A stretch of DNA of 38,234 nt, taken from contig NZ_VFTG01000037.1 in NCBI RefSeq assembly GCF_006439355.1, positions 1-38,234 of the forward strand, read 5' to 3'. This stretch comes from Mesorhizobium sp. B4-1-3. GTDB lineage: Bacteria; Pseudomonadota; Alphaproteobacteria; Rhizobiales; Rhizobiaceae. Under the pieces are notes generated by a model. That model was not told the DNA's origin and did no database searches. It saw only the letters and a list, made by a program, of their open reading frames with translations. Position 1 is the first letter of the stretch; each line of letters starts with the position of its first letter. This document shows, one piece after another, positions 15,192 to 23,490 of this stretch. The position numbers and the translations under genes are program-made.

Positions 15192-16439
15192 TCAGTTCGA
15201 CTTCGGCTCTTCCGACCAGTCGACACGGGTGACGAAGTCATAAACAGGTCCGCCGGGCACGCCCCAGTTGCTGGACCAGATTACCTGCGAGCCATCAGGT
15301 GACGGCGAGGCATGGGTCTCGCTTCGATAGTCGAAATCAACGCTGCGTGTTTGCGCTATGCGCCGAACCTCTCCGCTGCCATCGAGGCGCAGTGCGATAA
15401 CCTCTCGTGCATAAGGTGCCATTTCCGGACGGGCAGAAACCTTGTCCGGTTCGCCGCCATAGCTCAGGAACACCCAGCCAGGCTTGTTCAAGGCACGCAA
15501 AGAAGCATGCGAGGCCTCACCATACTTCATAAGCGAAGTTACTTTCCCGTCGGACAGCCGGCGCTTGATCACCTGAAACCTGTCCGGATCGGATTTGCTG
15601 ATGCCTACGTAGATCTCGCTCCCATCGGCGTCGACCGTCATGTCGCCGTGCCCGGGCCGATGATGCTCTAGCCACTGCTGGCCCGGAGTGCCGTCGGTCG
15701 AAAAAATAAACGCCTGTTCGGTACCATCTGCCAGTCCCTGGATGCAGAGAATATTCGTGCCCAGAGGAGAAATCGAACAGCTGTCAACGTTCCCGGCAAG
15801 CTGCCCAAGTGCGATATCGGCCAACTTGCTGTGCAGTTTTAGATCATACGCGAAGACGACCTCGGCACCGTCCGATCTGATCGCTCGCACCGCTATGCGG
15901 CTACCATCCTGGCTCGGGTTGCCTTTGCCCGGTCCGAAGCGCAGATTCCGATAGTCCCTTGAATCGAACAGCACATCCTCGTGATCAGTCCGCGGCGCCC
16001 AAGTCGATATTCGCCGGCCTTGAACGCAAATCATGAGATCCGCTTTTTGCGGATGCCATTCACATTCACCCGATCGGTCGCGCACCAGCAGCGGCACGAA
16101 TGTGTGTCCGTCAAGAAAGCACATCCCATTGCAGCCGTTGGTGATGACGAGAAGGCTCTGGTCCGCATTCCAGGCCTGCGCGCTGGAATAACGGTGGCTG
16201 CAATAATCTTTCACACACGCGACCCCATTTCCAAGCGGTCCGCGCTTTGTGATCCGAGTGAACGTTTCGCCAAACACGGGATCGACCGTAGGGTGCAGAT
16301 AGTCGGGCAACTGCATCGCCGGCGTCGCGACAAAGTGCGTTGACGCATTGCTCACCTGGCTCGCGGCAGCGTGCTGATCAAACCACGCCAAAGCGAAAAA
16401 CAATGGCAACGCCAACACATGTCGGCGACAGCGGGTCAT
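15192..16439 (-). CDS. Secreted beta-propeller protein, oligogalacturonate-lyase-like
   Basis: This protein has 415 residues from the ATG at 16439, which overlaps the dehydratase stop (ATGA). An N-terminal signal peptide (MTRCRRHVLALPLFFALAW... AAAS) predicts export. The mature protein has repeated 'SPDG/NADQ/SPLG' blade turns (AWNADQSLLVI, SISPLGTNILC, VDADGSEIYVG, SPSPDGSQVIW), typical of WD40/TolB-like propellers. Paired cysteines (ACVKDYC, NGCNGMC) suggest disulfides. Histidines in GHGDM, EASHAS and ETHASPSPDG are spaced as in propeller-type oligogalacturonate lyases, where His residues bind the catalytic metal. I do not recognise a named family. A polysaccharide-binding or lyase role is inferred from the fold and the operon, and a purely structural role remains possible. 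Confidence 0.65.
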   Translation of the reverse strand: MTRCRRHVLALPLFFALAWFDQHAAASQVSNASTHFVATPAMQLPDYLHPTVDPVFGETFTRITKRGPLGNGVACVKDYCSHRYSSAQAWNADQSLLVITNGCNGMCFLDGHTFVPLLVRDRSGECEWHPQKADLMICVQGRRISTWAPRTDHEDVLFDSRDYRNLRFGPGKGNPSQDGSRIAVRAIRSDGAEVVFAYDLKLHSKLADIALGQLAGNVDSCSISPLGTNILCIQGLADGTEQAFIFSTDGTPGQQWLEHHRPGHGDMTVDADGSEIYVGISKSDPDRFQVIKRRLSDGKVTSLMKYGEASHASLRALNKPGWVFLSYGGEPDKVSARPEMAPYAREVIALRLDGSGEVRRIAQTRSVDFDYRSETHASPSPDGSQVIWSSNWGVPGGPVYDFVTRVDWSEEPKSN

Positions 16440-17440
16440 GTCATGTAGCCCATTTCCCGGCGCACCCGTCCTTCGCTCAGGCGCCTCCTCCACCACGATA
16501 TGGTGCGCTCCAGTCCATCTCGCAGATTGGTATGGGCTCGCCAGCCGGTCTGGGTTTCGAATTGCGTCGAGTCCGCAAGCAGCGCGCGCACTTCGGAATT
16601 CTGCGGGCGCAAGCGGCTTTCATCCCGATGGACAGGTTTCCTCGATCCGCTCAACTCGATCACCAGATCCAGAACGTCCGCAATCGTCGCGGCACGCTGG
16701 CTTCCGGCATTGTAGGCATGGCCGAATTTGAGGCCCGCCACGCCCGCGGTCAGGAATGCCGCGGCCGTGTCTTCGACAAAAGTTAGATCGCGTATAGGGC
16801 TCGTATCCCCGACCATGATGGCCGAACAGTTTTTGTCGAGGGCCTGCCTGATTATGGTCGGCACTATCGCCCTCTCGCTCTGGCGTGGGCCATAGGTGTT
16901 AAATGGCCGCAGAGTTACGACGGGAACATCGAATGACCTGGCGTAGGCTTCGGCCATCATGTCGGCCCCGATCTTGGAAGCAGAATATGGCGACTGGCCC
17001 TGCAGCGGATGAGATTCTTTGATCGGCATGGTCAGCGCAGTGCCGTAGACCTCGCTGGTCGAGGTGTGCACAACGCGTTCCATATCCCACTGCCGCGCTG
17101 CCTCGAGAACGTTCATCGTGCCCAGGACGTTGGTTTCCACATATGACTGGGCCGCTGCATACGAATATGGAATCGCGATCAGAGCGGCCAGATGGAAAAC
17201 CACGGCCTGGCCGCGCATGATCCTGTTCAGGAACGCACTGTCGCGCACGTCGCCACGCACCAGATGCAGGTGGCTACGAACGTCGTCCGGCAAATCGTCA
17301 AGCCAGCCGTGACTGTCGAACGAATTGTAGAGCGCCAATGCCGTGACATCCGCTCCGCTGCGGACCAGCGCCTCGGTGAGATGCGACCCGATAAATCCAT
17401 CTGCGCCCGTGACCAGTACTTTTTTGGCTTTGTAGTTCAT
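16436..17440 (-). CDS. NAD-dependent sugar 4,6-dehydratase/epimerase, LegB-like
   Basis: This is an extended SDR enzyme of 334 residues. Motifs are VLVTGADGFIGSH (NAD-binding), YNSFDSHGWLD, HTSTSEVYGT and the catalytic YSASK. The segment 'YNSF-S-GWLD' is characteristic of the LegB group, which converts an NDP-N-acetylhexosamine to its 4-keto-6-deoxy form. The ATG at 17440 is preferred over a TTG two codons upstream; AGGGA lies about 9 bases before it. With the PLP aminotransferase and nucleotidyltransferase of the same operon it could make an NDP-4-amino-4,6-dideoxy sugar. A GDP-mannose- or UDP-glucose-type dehydratase cannot be excluded without alignment. Confidence 0.75.
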   Translation of the reverse strand: MNYKAKKVLVTGADGFIGSHLTEALVRSGADVTALALYNSFDSHGWLDDLPDDVRSHLHLVRGDVRDSAFLNRIMRGQAVVFHLAALIAIPYSYAAAQSYVETNVLGTMNVLEAARQWDMERVVHTSTSEVYGTALTMPIKESHPLQGQSPYSASKIGADMMAEAYARSFDVPVVTLRPFNTYGPRQSERAIVPTIIRQALDKNCSAIMVGDTSPIRDLTFVEDTAAAFLTAGVAGLKFGHAYNAGSQRAATIADVLDLVIELSGSRKPVHRDESRLRPQNSEVRALLADSTQFETQTGWRAHTNLRDGLERTISWWRRRLSEGRVRREMGYMT

Positions 17441-17510
17441 GACCAATCGTCCCTATTGCCATTTCCAACTCCGACGGTGACGCTCACCGGAGTGTCAGTC
17501 CTGAACGGGC

Positions 17511-18185
17511 TTAGATCTTGATCGGCGACGGCGGTACCCGGCCGATAACGGCTAGAAAACCGCGGGCCATCCAAACGACGTCAGCCACGAGAGTCCGCTG
17601 CGGATAATAGGAAAGGTCGATCCTGGCCTTGGCTGGAAACAGGATCTCACGATAGTACGTCAACGGATCCGTGGATTTTGGATAGAAACTCGCCTCGTTT
17701 CGAAACAGAATTTGGCTCGGACCGAGCAAGCCTGGCTTGTAGCGCAAAACAGCTTCGGCGCCGCCATGGAAGCAATCGGCGAACGCCAGACTCTCCGGCC
17801 GTGGCCCGATGATTGCCATGTCGCCTATGATTACATTCCACAGTTGCGGCAGCTCATCGAACTTTGTCGCGGCGAGCACCCGCCCTATCCTTGTCATGCG
17901 GTTGTCACCGGCGACCGTCAAAGCGAGGCCGTGGGGGTCGCACCGCACGTCGAACTTGCGGAACTTGTACATCTGAAAGGGTCGAGCCCCGGCACCCAAG
18001 CGGGTCTGTGCGAACAAGACAGGTCTACCGCCCTCGGCCAGAAGGCTGACTGCGATAAGCAGCATTAGCGGCGAGAACAACACCGCAGCAATGGTTGCAA
18101 CAGCAACGTCGATCAAACGCCGTGCAAACCCATGATCCGAGACTGCAACGAAGCGTCGGTGAAGGGATTGATCTGTCGCGTTCAT
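17511..18185 (-). CDS. Priming sugar-phosphate transferase (WcaJ/PglC type)
   Basis: This short polyisoprenyl-phosphate sugar-1-phosphate transferase has 224 residues. A hydrophobic N-terminal hairpin (LIDVAVATIAAVLFSPLMLLIAVSLLAEGG) leads into the catalytic domain with LFAQTRLG, MYKFRKF, ATKFDELPQLWNVIIGDMAIIGPRPE and PGLLGPSQI. It transfers the first sugar phosphate from an NDP-sugar to the undecaprenyl carrier in the inner membrane, starting repeat-unit assembly. The canonical catalytic pair is usually Asp-Glu ('DE' in KFDELPQ), which is present. Its length matches the short PglC-like form without the extra membrane domain of WcaJ. It overlaps the aminotransferase stop (ATGA), which suggests that the amino sugar is its substrate. 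Confidence 0.88.
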   Translation of the reverse strand: MNATDQSLHRRFVAVSDHGFARRLIDVAVATIAAVLFSPLMLLIAVSLLAEGGRPVLFAQTRLGAGARPFQMYKFRKFDVRCDPHGLALTVAGDNRMTRIGRVLAATKFDELPQLWNVIIGDMAIIGPRPESLAFADCFHGGAEAVLRYKPGLLGPSQILFRNEASFYPKSTDPLTYYREILFPAKARIDLSYYPQRTLVADVVWMARGFLAVIGRVPPSPIKI

Positions 18186-19318
18186 GCGGCGGTTCCCGCT
18201 TGGGCACGGCCGTTCACCGCAGTGGCCAAGGCTTCCACAACCGCCTCGACCACCGCCGAGGTCATCTGCGGGTGAAGCGGAATCGTCAGTTCCCGCTGAG
18301 CAAAGTCTTCCGTTCGTGGCAGATGGGTTCCGGGAAAAAGCTCGCGGTACAACGTCATCCGATGCACGGGCGGATAGTGGATCGTGGTTTGGATTCCCTG
18401 GTCGCGCAATTCGTCGACAACGCCTTGCCGGTCCGCGTATCGCGGCAAAACTATCGGCATAATGTGGTAAGCGGATCTCCGCGATTCACTGAATGGAATG
18501 GTTATTGCCGGGCAGCGTGCGGCGATGAGCCGTCGATAGAGGACGACGAGGATGCGCCTTACTTCGTTCCACTCTTGCAGGTTCGCCAGCTGGACGAGCC
18601 CGATTGCGGCCCGCATCTCGTCCATACGATAGTTGAACCCGAGCATGGTAACGTCATACTGCGGCGTGCGGCTGTTTAGCCGCTGGTGCGTGCCGGTGGT
18701 CATCCCGTGCCCGCGCGCCCGGCGGATCTTGTCGAGCAGTTCTGGGTCTTGGGCGATTACGGCGCCGCCCTCAGCGGTTGTCATGTTCTTGTTGCCGTAG
18801 AAGCTGAAGGCCGCGGCAGCGCCAAAGGTTCCGACTTCCCTCAAGCCGGGAGCATGAGCTGCGTCTTCGATGATGTGCAGCCCCCGACTACCGGCAAACC
18901 TTTGCCAATGTTCCCGATTTGCCAGATATCCGGCGAAATGAACGAGAATTATCGCCTTGGTGCGCGGCGTGCACCGAGCCTCAGCTTCCGCAATCGACAT
19001 CAACGGCAAGTCGGCTGACTCGATATCTACAAAGACAGGTGTTGCGCCGACATAAAGCACCGCGTTCGCGGTCGCCACGAAAGTCAGAGACGGAACCAGC
19101 ACCTCGTCGCCTGGGCCGATACCGAGCCCGTGCAAAATGAGATGAAGTGCAGCCGTGCAGGAGCTGACGGCGACACAATCGTCCGCGCCGTGCATGCGGG
19201 CAAACGACTCTTCGAACAATCGAACCTGCTCGCCCATGGTCAGCCAGCTGCTATCAATGACCTTTGACAGAGCAGCCTTCTCCGGGACACCCAAGATCGG
19301 TGCACTTACCAAGAGCAT
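18182..19318 (-). CDS. DegT/DnrJ/EryC1 family PLP sugar aminotransferase
   Basis: This enzyme has 378 residues. Visible landmarks are SSCTAALHLILHGLGIGPGDEVLVPSLTF, DAAHAPG (PLP-binding Asp) and FSFYGNKNMTTAEGGAV (Schiff-base Lys in 'NKN'). A late substrate-binding segment, IQTTIHYPPVH, is typical of nucleotide-sugar aminotransferases. These enzymes move an amino group from glutamate to a keto sugar. The gene has a good ribosome binding site (GAGG), lies 55 bases after the nucleotidyltransferase and overlaps the priming transferase. Together with the LegB-like dehydratase it should produce an amino-deoxy NDP-sugar. The position of amination (C3 or C4) cannot be read from the sequence. Confidence 0.85.
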   Translation of the reverse strand: MLLVSAPILGVPEKAALSKVIDSSWLTMGEQVRLFEESFARMHGADDCVAVSSCTAALHLILHGLGIGPGDEVLVPSLTFVATANAVLYVGATPVFVDIESADLPLMSIAEAEARCTPRTKAIILVHFAGYLANREHWQRFAGSRGLHIIEDAAHAPGLREVGTFGAAAAFSFYGNKNMTTAEGGAVIAQDPELLDKIRRARGHGMTTGTHQRLNSRTPQYDVTMLGFNYRMDEMRAAIGLVQLANLQEWNEVRRILVVLYRRLIAARCPAITIPFSESRRSAYHIMPIVLPRYADRQGVVDELRDQGIQTTIHYPPVHRMTLYRELFPGTHLPRTEDFAQRELTIPLHPQMTSAVVEAVVEALATAVNGRAQAGTAA

Positions 19319-19373
19319 GATGACCTCACTCCCGAATTATCATCCTGTTTGGGTTCTCGAGGACCGCGATCTG

Positions 19374-20096
19374 TCAGGCGGCCGCCGCCGCAACTTCAAT
19401 CGAAGCCGACTGCTCCTCCCAGGAAATGGCCTGAGCATTCTGGAAATCATCGACGCGGCCAATGTCGAGCCAAAGCCCTTCATGCTTGTAGATGTGGACG
19501 ACCGTGCCTTGCTGCATCATCTGCAGCATCAGGTCGTCGAATCCGAACGGGATGCCAGAGGGAATAAAGTTCAGGACATCGGGATTCATGCAGTAGATGC
19601 CCATGCTCACGAGATGAGAAAGCGTAGGCTTTTCGCGGAACACCTGCACCGCATCGTCGACTTCGTCGATGACGCCGAAATCCATCTTGATGAGCCGGTT
19701 GGCGGTGGCGATAGTGACCGGATCTTTGTGCTTGCGGTGGGCTGCTATGAACCTGCTGAGACTCAGGTCGGTGAGAACGTCGCCGTTGAGCACGATAAAG
19801 GGCTCAGTCAGTTCATCTCGGATAAGCGAGAGTGGCCCGATGGTGCCCAGCGGCTCCATTTCCTGAGTGTACCGTATTTTCAGATTCCATTGCGAACCGT
19901 CACCGCACACGCTGCGGATGAGATGGCCGAGATATCCGGTCGTGATGTAGACCTCCTCGATGCCATTGCGTCGGAGCCACTTGAGGAGCAGTTCGAGCAC
20001 GGGCCGGGCACCAATTGGCATCAGAGGCTTCGGCAAAACCGACGTGAAGGGACGAAGTCGTGTTCCCATTCCACCGCATTGAATAACCGCTTTCAT
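19374..20096 (-). CDS. NDP-sugar nucleotidyltransferase
   Basis: This enzyme of about 240 residues belongs to the glucose-1-phosphate/mannose-1-phosphate nucleotidyltransferase family. Motifs are QCGGMGTRLRPFT (nucleotide-binding), LPKPLMPIG (substrate lysine), FIVLNGDVL (metal-binding Asp) and REKP. It makes an NDP-sugar from a sugar-1-phosphate and NTP. The start is ATG at 20096, preceded by GGAGG; an upstream ATG at 20108 lacks such a site. It is the first gene of the leftward operon. It is shorter than RmlA (about 290), and its sequence is closer to the HddC/PtmE-like group, so the nucleotide donor is uncertain. Confidence 0.82.
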   Translation of the reverse strand: MKAVIQCGGMGTRLRPFTSVLPKPLMPIGARPVLELLLKWLRRNGIEEVYITTGYLGHLIRSVCGDGSQWNLKIRYTQEMEPLGTIGPLSLIRDELTEPFIVLNGDVLTDLSLSRFIAAHRKHKDPVTIATANRLIKMDFGVIDEVDDAVQVFREKPTLSHLVSMGIYCMNPDVLNFIPSGIPFGFDDLMLQMMQQGTVVHIYKHEGLWLDIGRVDDFQNAQAISWEEQSASIEVAAAAA

Positions 20097-20761
20097 CCGA
20101 TCCTCCATAACTCGTTGGGACGTCCATGGCGGTGCCTGGAGTAGAAGCGTTGTGGGTCCCTTCCGACCATGATGGGTCAGACCATGATGGGTCAGAGAGA
20201 AACTGCGCTACGCGTTAGTCCGAGCATCTTGTGAAGAACGGTATGTGAGCGGGCGGGGGATGTCGTCGTGCAATCGAATGGCACCGATCGATCGCCTCCT
20301 GAGCTTCAACTTCCGCGCTGAAACGTGGGTGTTCGGCACGCGGGGAGCGACTGTGCACCCGCATCTAGAAATTGCTTGGCCATGATGCCTTCAAAGGCTT
20401 GAGGCGCCCGCGTGCAGAACCGAGAATCCAGCTGCTGGAAATTTACTTTTCGCTCCCTCAAACAGCTGATATCGCATCGAAACCTTCGCAATTGGCCTCA
20501 GACGCGCCTGATCGGAGATACAGCCTCTCTGACAAGGCCGAGGCCCGTCCGATTCCAGCCGATTGACGGATCCTCGAAAAAAAAGGAGATTTTTCCGCCA
20601 TATAGGAATATATTAAGCATGTTGGCGTGCAAAGAGGTGCGGAGTTTTCTAAGCGTTCGACGAGCGGTTGGCCACCGCCAGGGCCTTTCCCCGATTGATC
20701 GTTAAAGGCGGAATAAGCGTTTCAAGGCTCGATTGTGAGCCTGCGTTGGGGTGGAATGCAA
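20097..20761. promoter_or_regulatory. Divergent intergenic region with a 15-bp tandem repeat
   Basis: These 665 bases separate the leftward sugar operon from the rightward response regulator, so promoters for both must lie here. A perfect tandem duplication of GACCATGATGGGTCA occurs at 20165-20179 and 20180-20194, upstream of the nucleotidyltransferase. An AT-rich stretch at 20577-20622 (poly-A, then ATATAGGAATATATTAAG) is the most promoter-like segment for the regulator. No gene is supported. Confidence 0.5.
20165..20194. repeat. Perfect 15-bp tandem repeat (2 copies)
   Basis: GACCATGATGGGTCA occurs twice with no spacer. Each unit is itself nearly palindromic at its ends (GACC...GGTC), so the pair could present two identical protein-binding sites. 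It lies about 70 bases upstream of the nucleotidyltransferase start. A simple slippage duplication is equally possible. Confidence 0.6.
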
Positions 20762-21436
20762 ATGTATCGAATCGTCATTGCAGACGATCACGGTTTGTAT
20801 CGGCGTGGCCTGAGTTTGGCGCTTAGGGCCGAGCTCCCGGAAGCGGAAATATTCGAGGCCGGATATTTCGATGCCGTGGTCAATGTCCTTGCTCAGCAGG
20901 ACAAAATCGATCTTGCCATACTGGATCTGAACATGCCGGGACTGTTCAACCAGCAGGTGCTCGGCGATGTTTTGGCAGCGTATCCGGACACCCGTTTTGC
21001 AATCGTTTCCGGGAATGATTCACGGGCGGAAATATTGAAAGCCCTTTCGATCGGGCTGCACGGCTATATCGTGAAATCGCAGACGGACCAAGAAGTGGTG
21101 TCGGCAGTGCGCGAGATTCTGGCAGGTCGCATCTATGTTCCGGCGCTGTTGTCTCGACCGTCTGGAGCTCCAGCATCACCCGCACTCCAATCCGCAAGAG
21201 CCTGGACCCAACGGCGGATGGGAGCGACCGTCCTAAGCAAGTTGACCTCGAGGCAGCGAGATGTGCTCAAGCTGATGGCCGAGGGCTTCTCAAACAAGGA
21301 GATAGCCCGCGATTTGGATATTTCTGAAGCGACGACCAAAATCCACGCCGCTGCCGTAATGCGTGAACTAGGAGTACGCAACCGCACCGAAGCAGCCGTC
21401 GCGCTACAGAACTGGCGTTCGAGATTTGTTGATTAA
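20762..21436 (+). CDS. LuxR-family (NarL-type) response regulator
   Basis: A receiver domain (RIVIADDHGLYRRG; phospho-acceptor Asp55 in LAILDLNMPG; SGNDSR; Lys in YIVKSQ) is joined to a C-terminal LuxR helix-turn-helix (LTSRQRDVLKLMAEGFSNKEIARDLDISEATTKIH). The protein has 224 residues from the ATG at 20762, where GGTGGA is well spaced; an ATG at 20756 is nearly as good. Its stop overlaps the stop of the convergent HWE-type kinase in a shared TTAA. It faces away from the EPS sugar operon across a shared intergenic region and may control it, though that is inference. The kinase partner is not proven. Confidence 0.88.
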   Translation: MYRIVIADDHGLYRRGLSLALRAELPEAEIFEAGYFDAVVNVLAQQDKIDLAILDLNMPGLFNQQVLGDVLAAYPDTRFAIVSGNDSRAEILKALSIGLHGYIVKSQTDQEVVSAVREILAGRIYVPALLSRPSGAPASPALQSARAWTQRRMGATVLSKLTSRQRDVLKLMAEGFSNKEIARDLDISEATTKIHAAAVMRELGVRNRTEAAVALQNWRSRFVD

Positions 21437-23184
21437 GATTCGATTTCGCGTCGAGGCAACCGGAGCGAATATCGCAAACCGCCTGCGAATATCTCCAGCT
21501 TCGAGGAATGGCCAATAAGCGGCGCGGTATTAACACCCAATATCATCGAGCCCATGCCATGGCCGATGTTCTTGGCTTTCCTGCGGCTCCCCGATTCGAT
21601 CCAATCGAACACGACGTCGGCACTTGCCTCACTATCTGAATCTAAAGCGTACGCCCATCTAACCTCAAGGCGCCCCCGGGAGCCACCAAGCACACCATGT
21701 TTGACGGAGTTCGTCGTAAGCTCGTGAACAATCATCGCGAAGGTTTCGGCAGCACCGCTTGACATCACGACGTCAGGACCATGGGTCCTTATCGTTCGCG
21801 TTTTCAGGTACGGCAAAAGTTCCTGGACCACGAGGTCTTGGAGCAGTATCGGACTCGCGGTGCGGCGTGAGATCATCGTATGCGTGATCTCAAGCGCGCG
21901 TATTCGATCAACTAGGTCCTCCTTGAACTTCGTGACGCTGTTCCCGGGGACCTCAACCATTTTTACCAGCGCCGTGACGACCGAGAAAAGATTGCTGAAC
22001 CGATGACGTTGCTCGATCAAGATCCGTTCCCGTCTCCTCACCGTGGCGCGCAAGAGCGTGGTCTGCCGACGCTCCGTCAGGTCAGCTGCTACCCCGATTA
22101 GCAGTTGCTGATCGTTGTATTGCTCCTCTCGCCCACGCAGTGCTACCCAACGAACAGTTCCATCCGATCGCCGGGCTCTCACCTCAACATCATAATTTGT
22201 GGTGGGACCGGATGCTTTAGGAACTGCGAGCTTTCGCCAGTCCGCGGCGTAGATGACGGCAGCCAGCTCATCCATTGGCCGACTGGTGGCCCCGGGTAGG
22301 CCTAGAATTTCCCAAAATTTATCAGAACCGGTGACGACTTCGCTTTGGAGGTCGATTTGCCAGGTCCCCAACCGCCCGGCCGAAAGCGCCAGATCTAGCC
22401 GTTCCTTCTGAATCCGCATCGCCTCGCGCGCCGCCCGCCGCTCCGAGATGTCATCGACAACGACGACTGCGCTCTCTGAAAGGGGGCCATCGGACCGGTA
22501 CGATGACAAGTTCAGGCGAGCCCAAAAGGGGGAACCATCCTTCTTCAACAAACGTACTTCCGCATCAAATGGCGTCCCGGACCTACCTTGATCGGCAAGC
22601 GCTTCAACAACGCCAGCACGATCATCGGGATGAACAAGGCGCTCGAGCGGAACATGAGCAAGCTCGGCTTCGCTGTATCCTGTCAGTTCGCAAAGACGTC
22701 GGTTGGACTGCAGAAGCTCGCCTTTTTCGTTGGTGTTTGCAAAGCCGATGGCCGCACGCTCGAACACCGAACGGAAGCGGCTTTCGGTGGCTTCGACAGC
22801 GCTCAATCTATTTTCGGCGATTTCCAACGCCCTACTGACGTCCTGCCGCAAGCGGTGGAACACGAGGGCAATCATAAAGCCAGAAACGAGGAGGAAGATT
22901 GCCCGAAGCCAATCCTCGGCGGGAACTTGACCGCGTAAGATTCTTGCAGCCGCCAGGCCAGCGGCGGCGGCCACCAAGGTCGCGACGATTGCCGCGTTAC
23001 GTCCGACAAGATATACAGCGATGATTATAGCTGGAATAGCTGAGATGAAGGTTTCTTCTGTTTCAGCTTGGGTTATACTTGAGATTTCGAATATTACGGT
23101 AAAAATTAGCACCGACATGGAAGCCATGTGAGCTAGCGACATACCTTGCAGACGTGAAACCAATCTACGCAGGTGCAACCCCAT
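21433..23184 (-). CDS. PAS-domain sensor histidine kinase, HWE type
   Basis: This 583-residue membrane sensor has about four N-terminal hydrophobic segments (residues 20-110), two PAS/PAC units (about 135-250 and 260-375; ERAAIGFANTNEKGELLQSN, VVVDDISERRAAR, GVAADLTERR) and a kinase core. The phospho-acceptor region is EQRHRFSNLFSVV (His394), the N-box is IVHELTTNSVKHGVLGG and the G-box is GHGMGSMIL. The 'HELTTNSVKHG' box and the RHR H-box are typical of HWE kinases, common in rhizobia. The H-box differs from the usual HRVKN (HRFSN). No regulator is encoded next to it in the same direction; the convergent response regulator is the nearest candidate partner. Confidence 0.85.
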   Translation of the reverse strand: MGLHLRRLVSRLQGMSLAHMASMSVLIFTVIFEISSITQAETEETFISAIPAIIIAVYLVGRNAAIVATLVAAAAGLAAARILRGQVPAEDWLRAIFLLVSGFMIALVFHRLRQDVSRALEIAENRLSAVEATESRFRSVFERAAIGFANTNEKGELLQSNRRLCELTGYSEAELAHVPLERLVHPDDRAGVVEALADQGRSGTPFDAEVRLLKKDGSPFWARLNLSSYRSDGPLSESAVVVVDDISERRAAREAMRIQKERLDLALSAGRLGTWQIDLQSEVVTGSDKFWEILGLPGATSRPMDELAAVIYAADWRKLAVPKASGPTTNYDVEVRARRSDGTVRWVALRGREEQYNDQQLLIGVAADLTERRQTTLLRATVRRRERILIEQRHRFSNLFSVVTALVKMVEVPGNSVTKFKEDLVDRIRALEITHTMISRRTASPILLQDLVVQELLPYLKTRTIRTHGPDVVMSSGAAETFAMIVHELTTNSVKHGVLGGSRGRLEVRWAYALDSDSEASADVVFDWIESGSRRKAKNIGHGMGSMILGVNTAPLIGHSSKLEIFAGGLRYSLRLPRREIES

Positions 23185-23490
23185 GTCCTCAGACTACAAC
23201 TTTTGGATTAGCCCGTCGAGCCTAGAACGCCACCGTCCGGTCTAGTACCACTGCCGGATTGCGGGCCACGTATCCCAGATTATCATCAAGCTAAGAAGAA
23301 GCTCCGGTCTTATTCACATCGCAAAGGTGCAGGTGCGAAATCGATGCAAGCCCTTGAGACAGAGAAGTCTTTTGGGAGCAGGGAGCTTTTTTGCGGGCGT
23401 CGCACAGCGAGTAACCTCGGATAATGGGTGACGTCAGATAGCGATAGAGAACTCGGAAATTTACTCGGCCAAACACGGGTGGGGTAGGCT
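23185..23490. promoter_or_regulatory. Divergent intergenic region (kinase / LuxR regulator)
   Basis: These 306 bases lie between the divergently transcribed HWE-type kinase and LuxR-type regulator and must hold both promoters. I see no convincing ECF-type GGAAC/CGTT pair, palindrome or small gene. Confidence 0.4.

Noticed and set aside
20165..20194. CRISPR-like direct repeats
   Set aside because: There are only two copies, with no spacer and no cas genes. It is a simple tandem duplication.
20372..20706. Small open frames between the nucleotidyltransferase and the response regulator
   Set aside because: No ribosome binding site, low-complexity Arg/Ser-rich peptides and no family resemblance. 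They probably belong to the promoter region.
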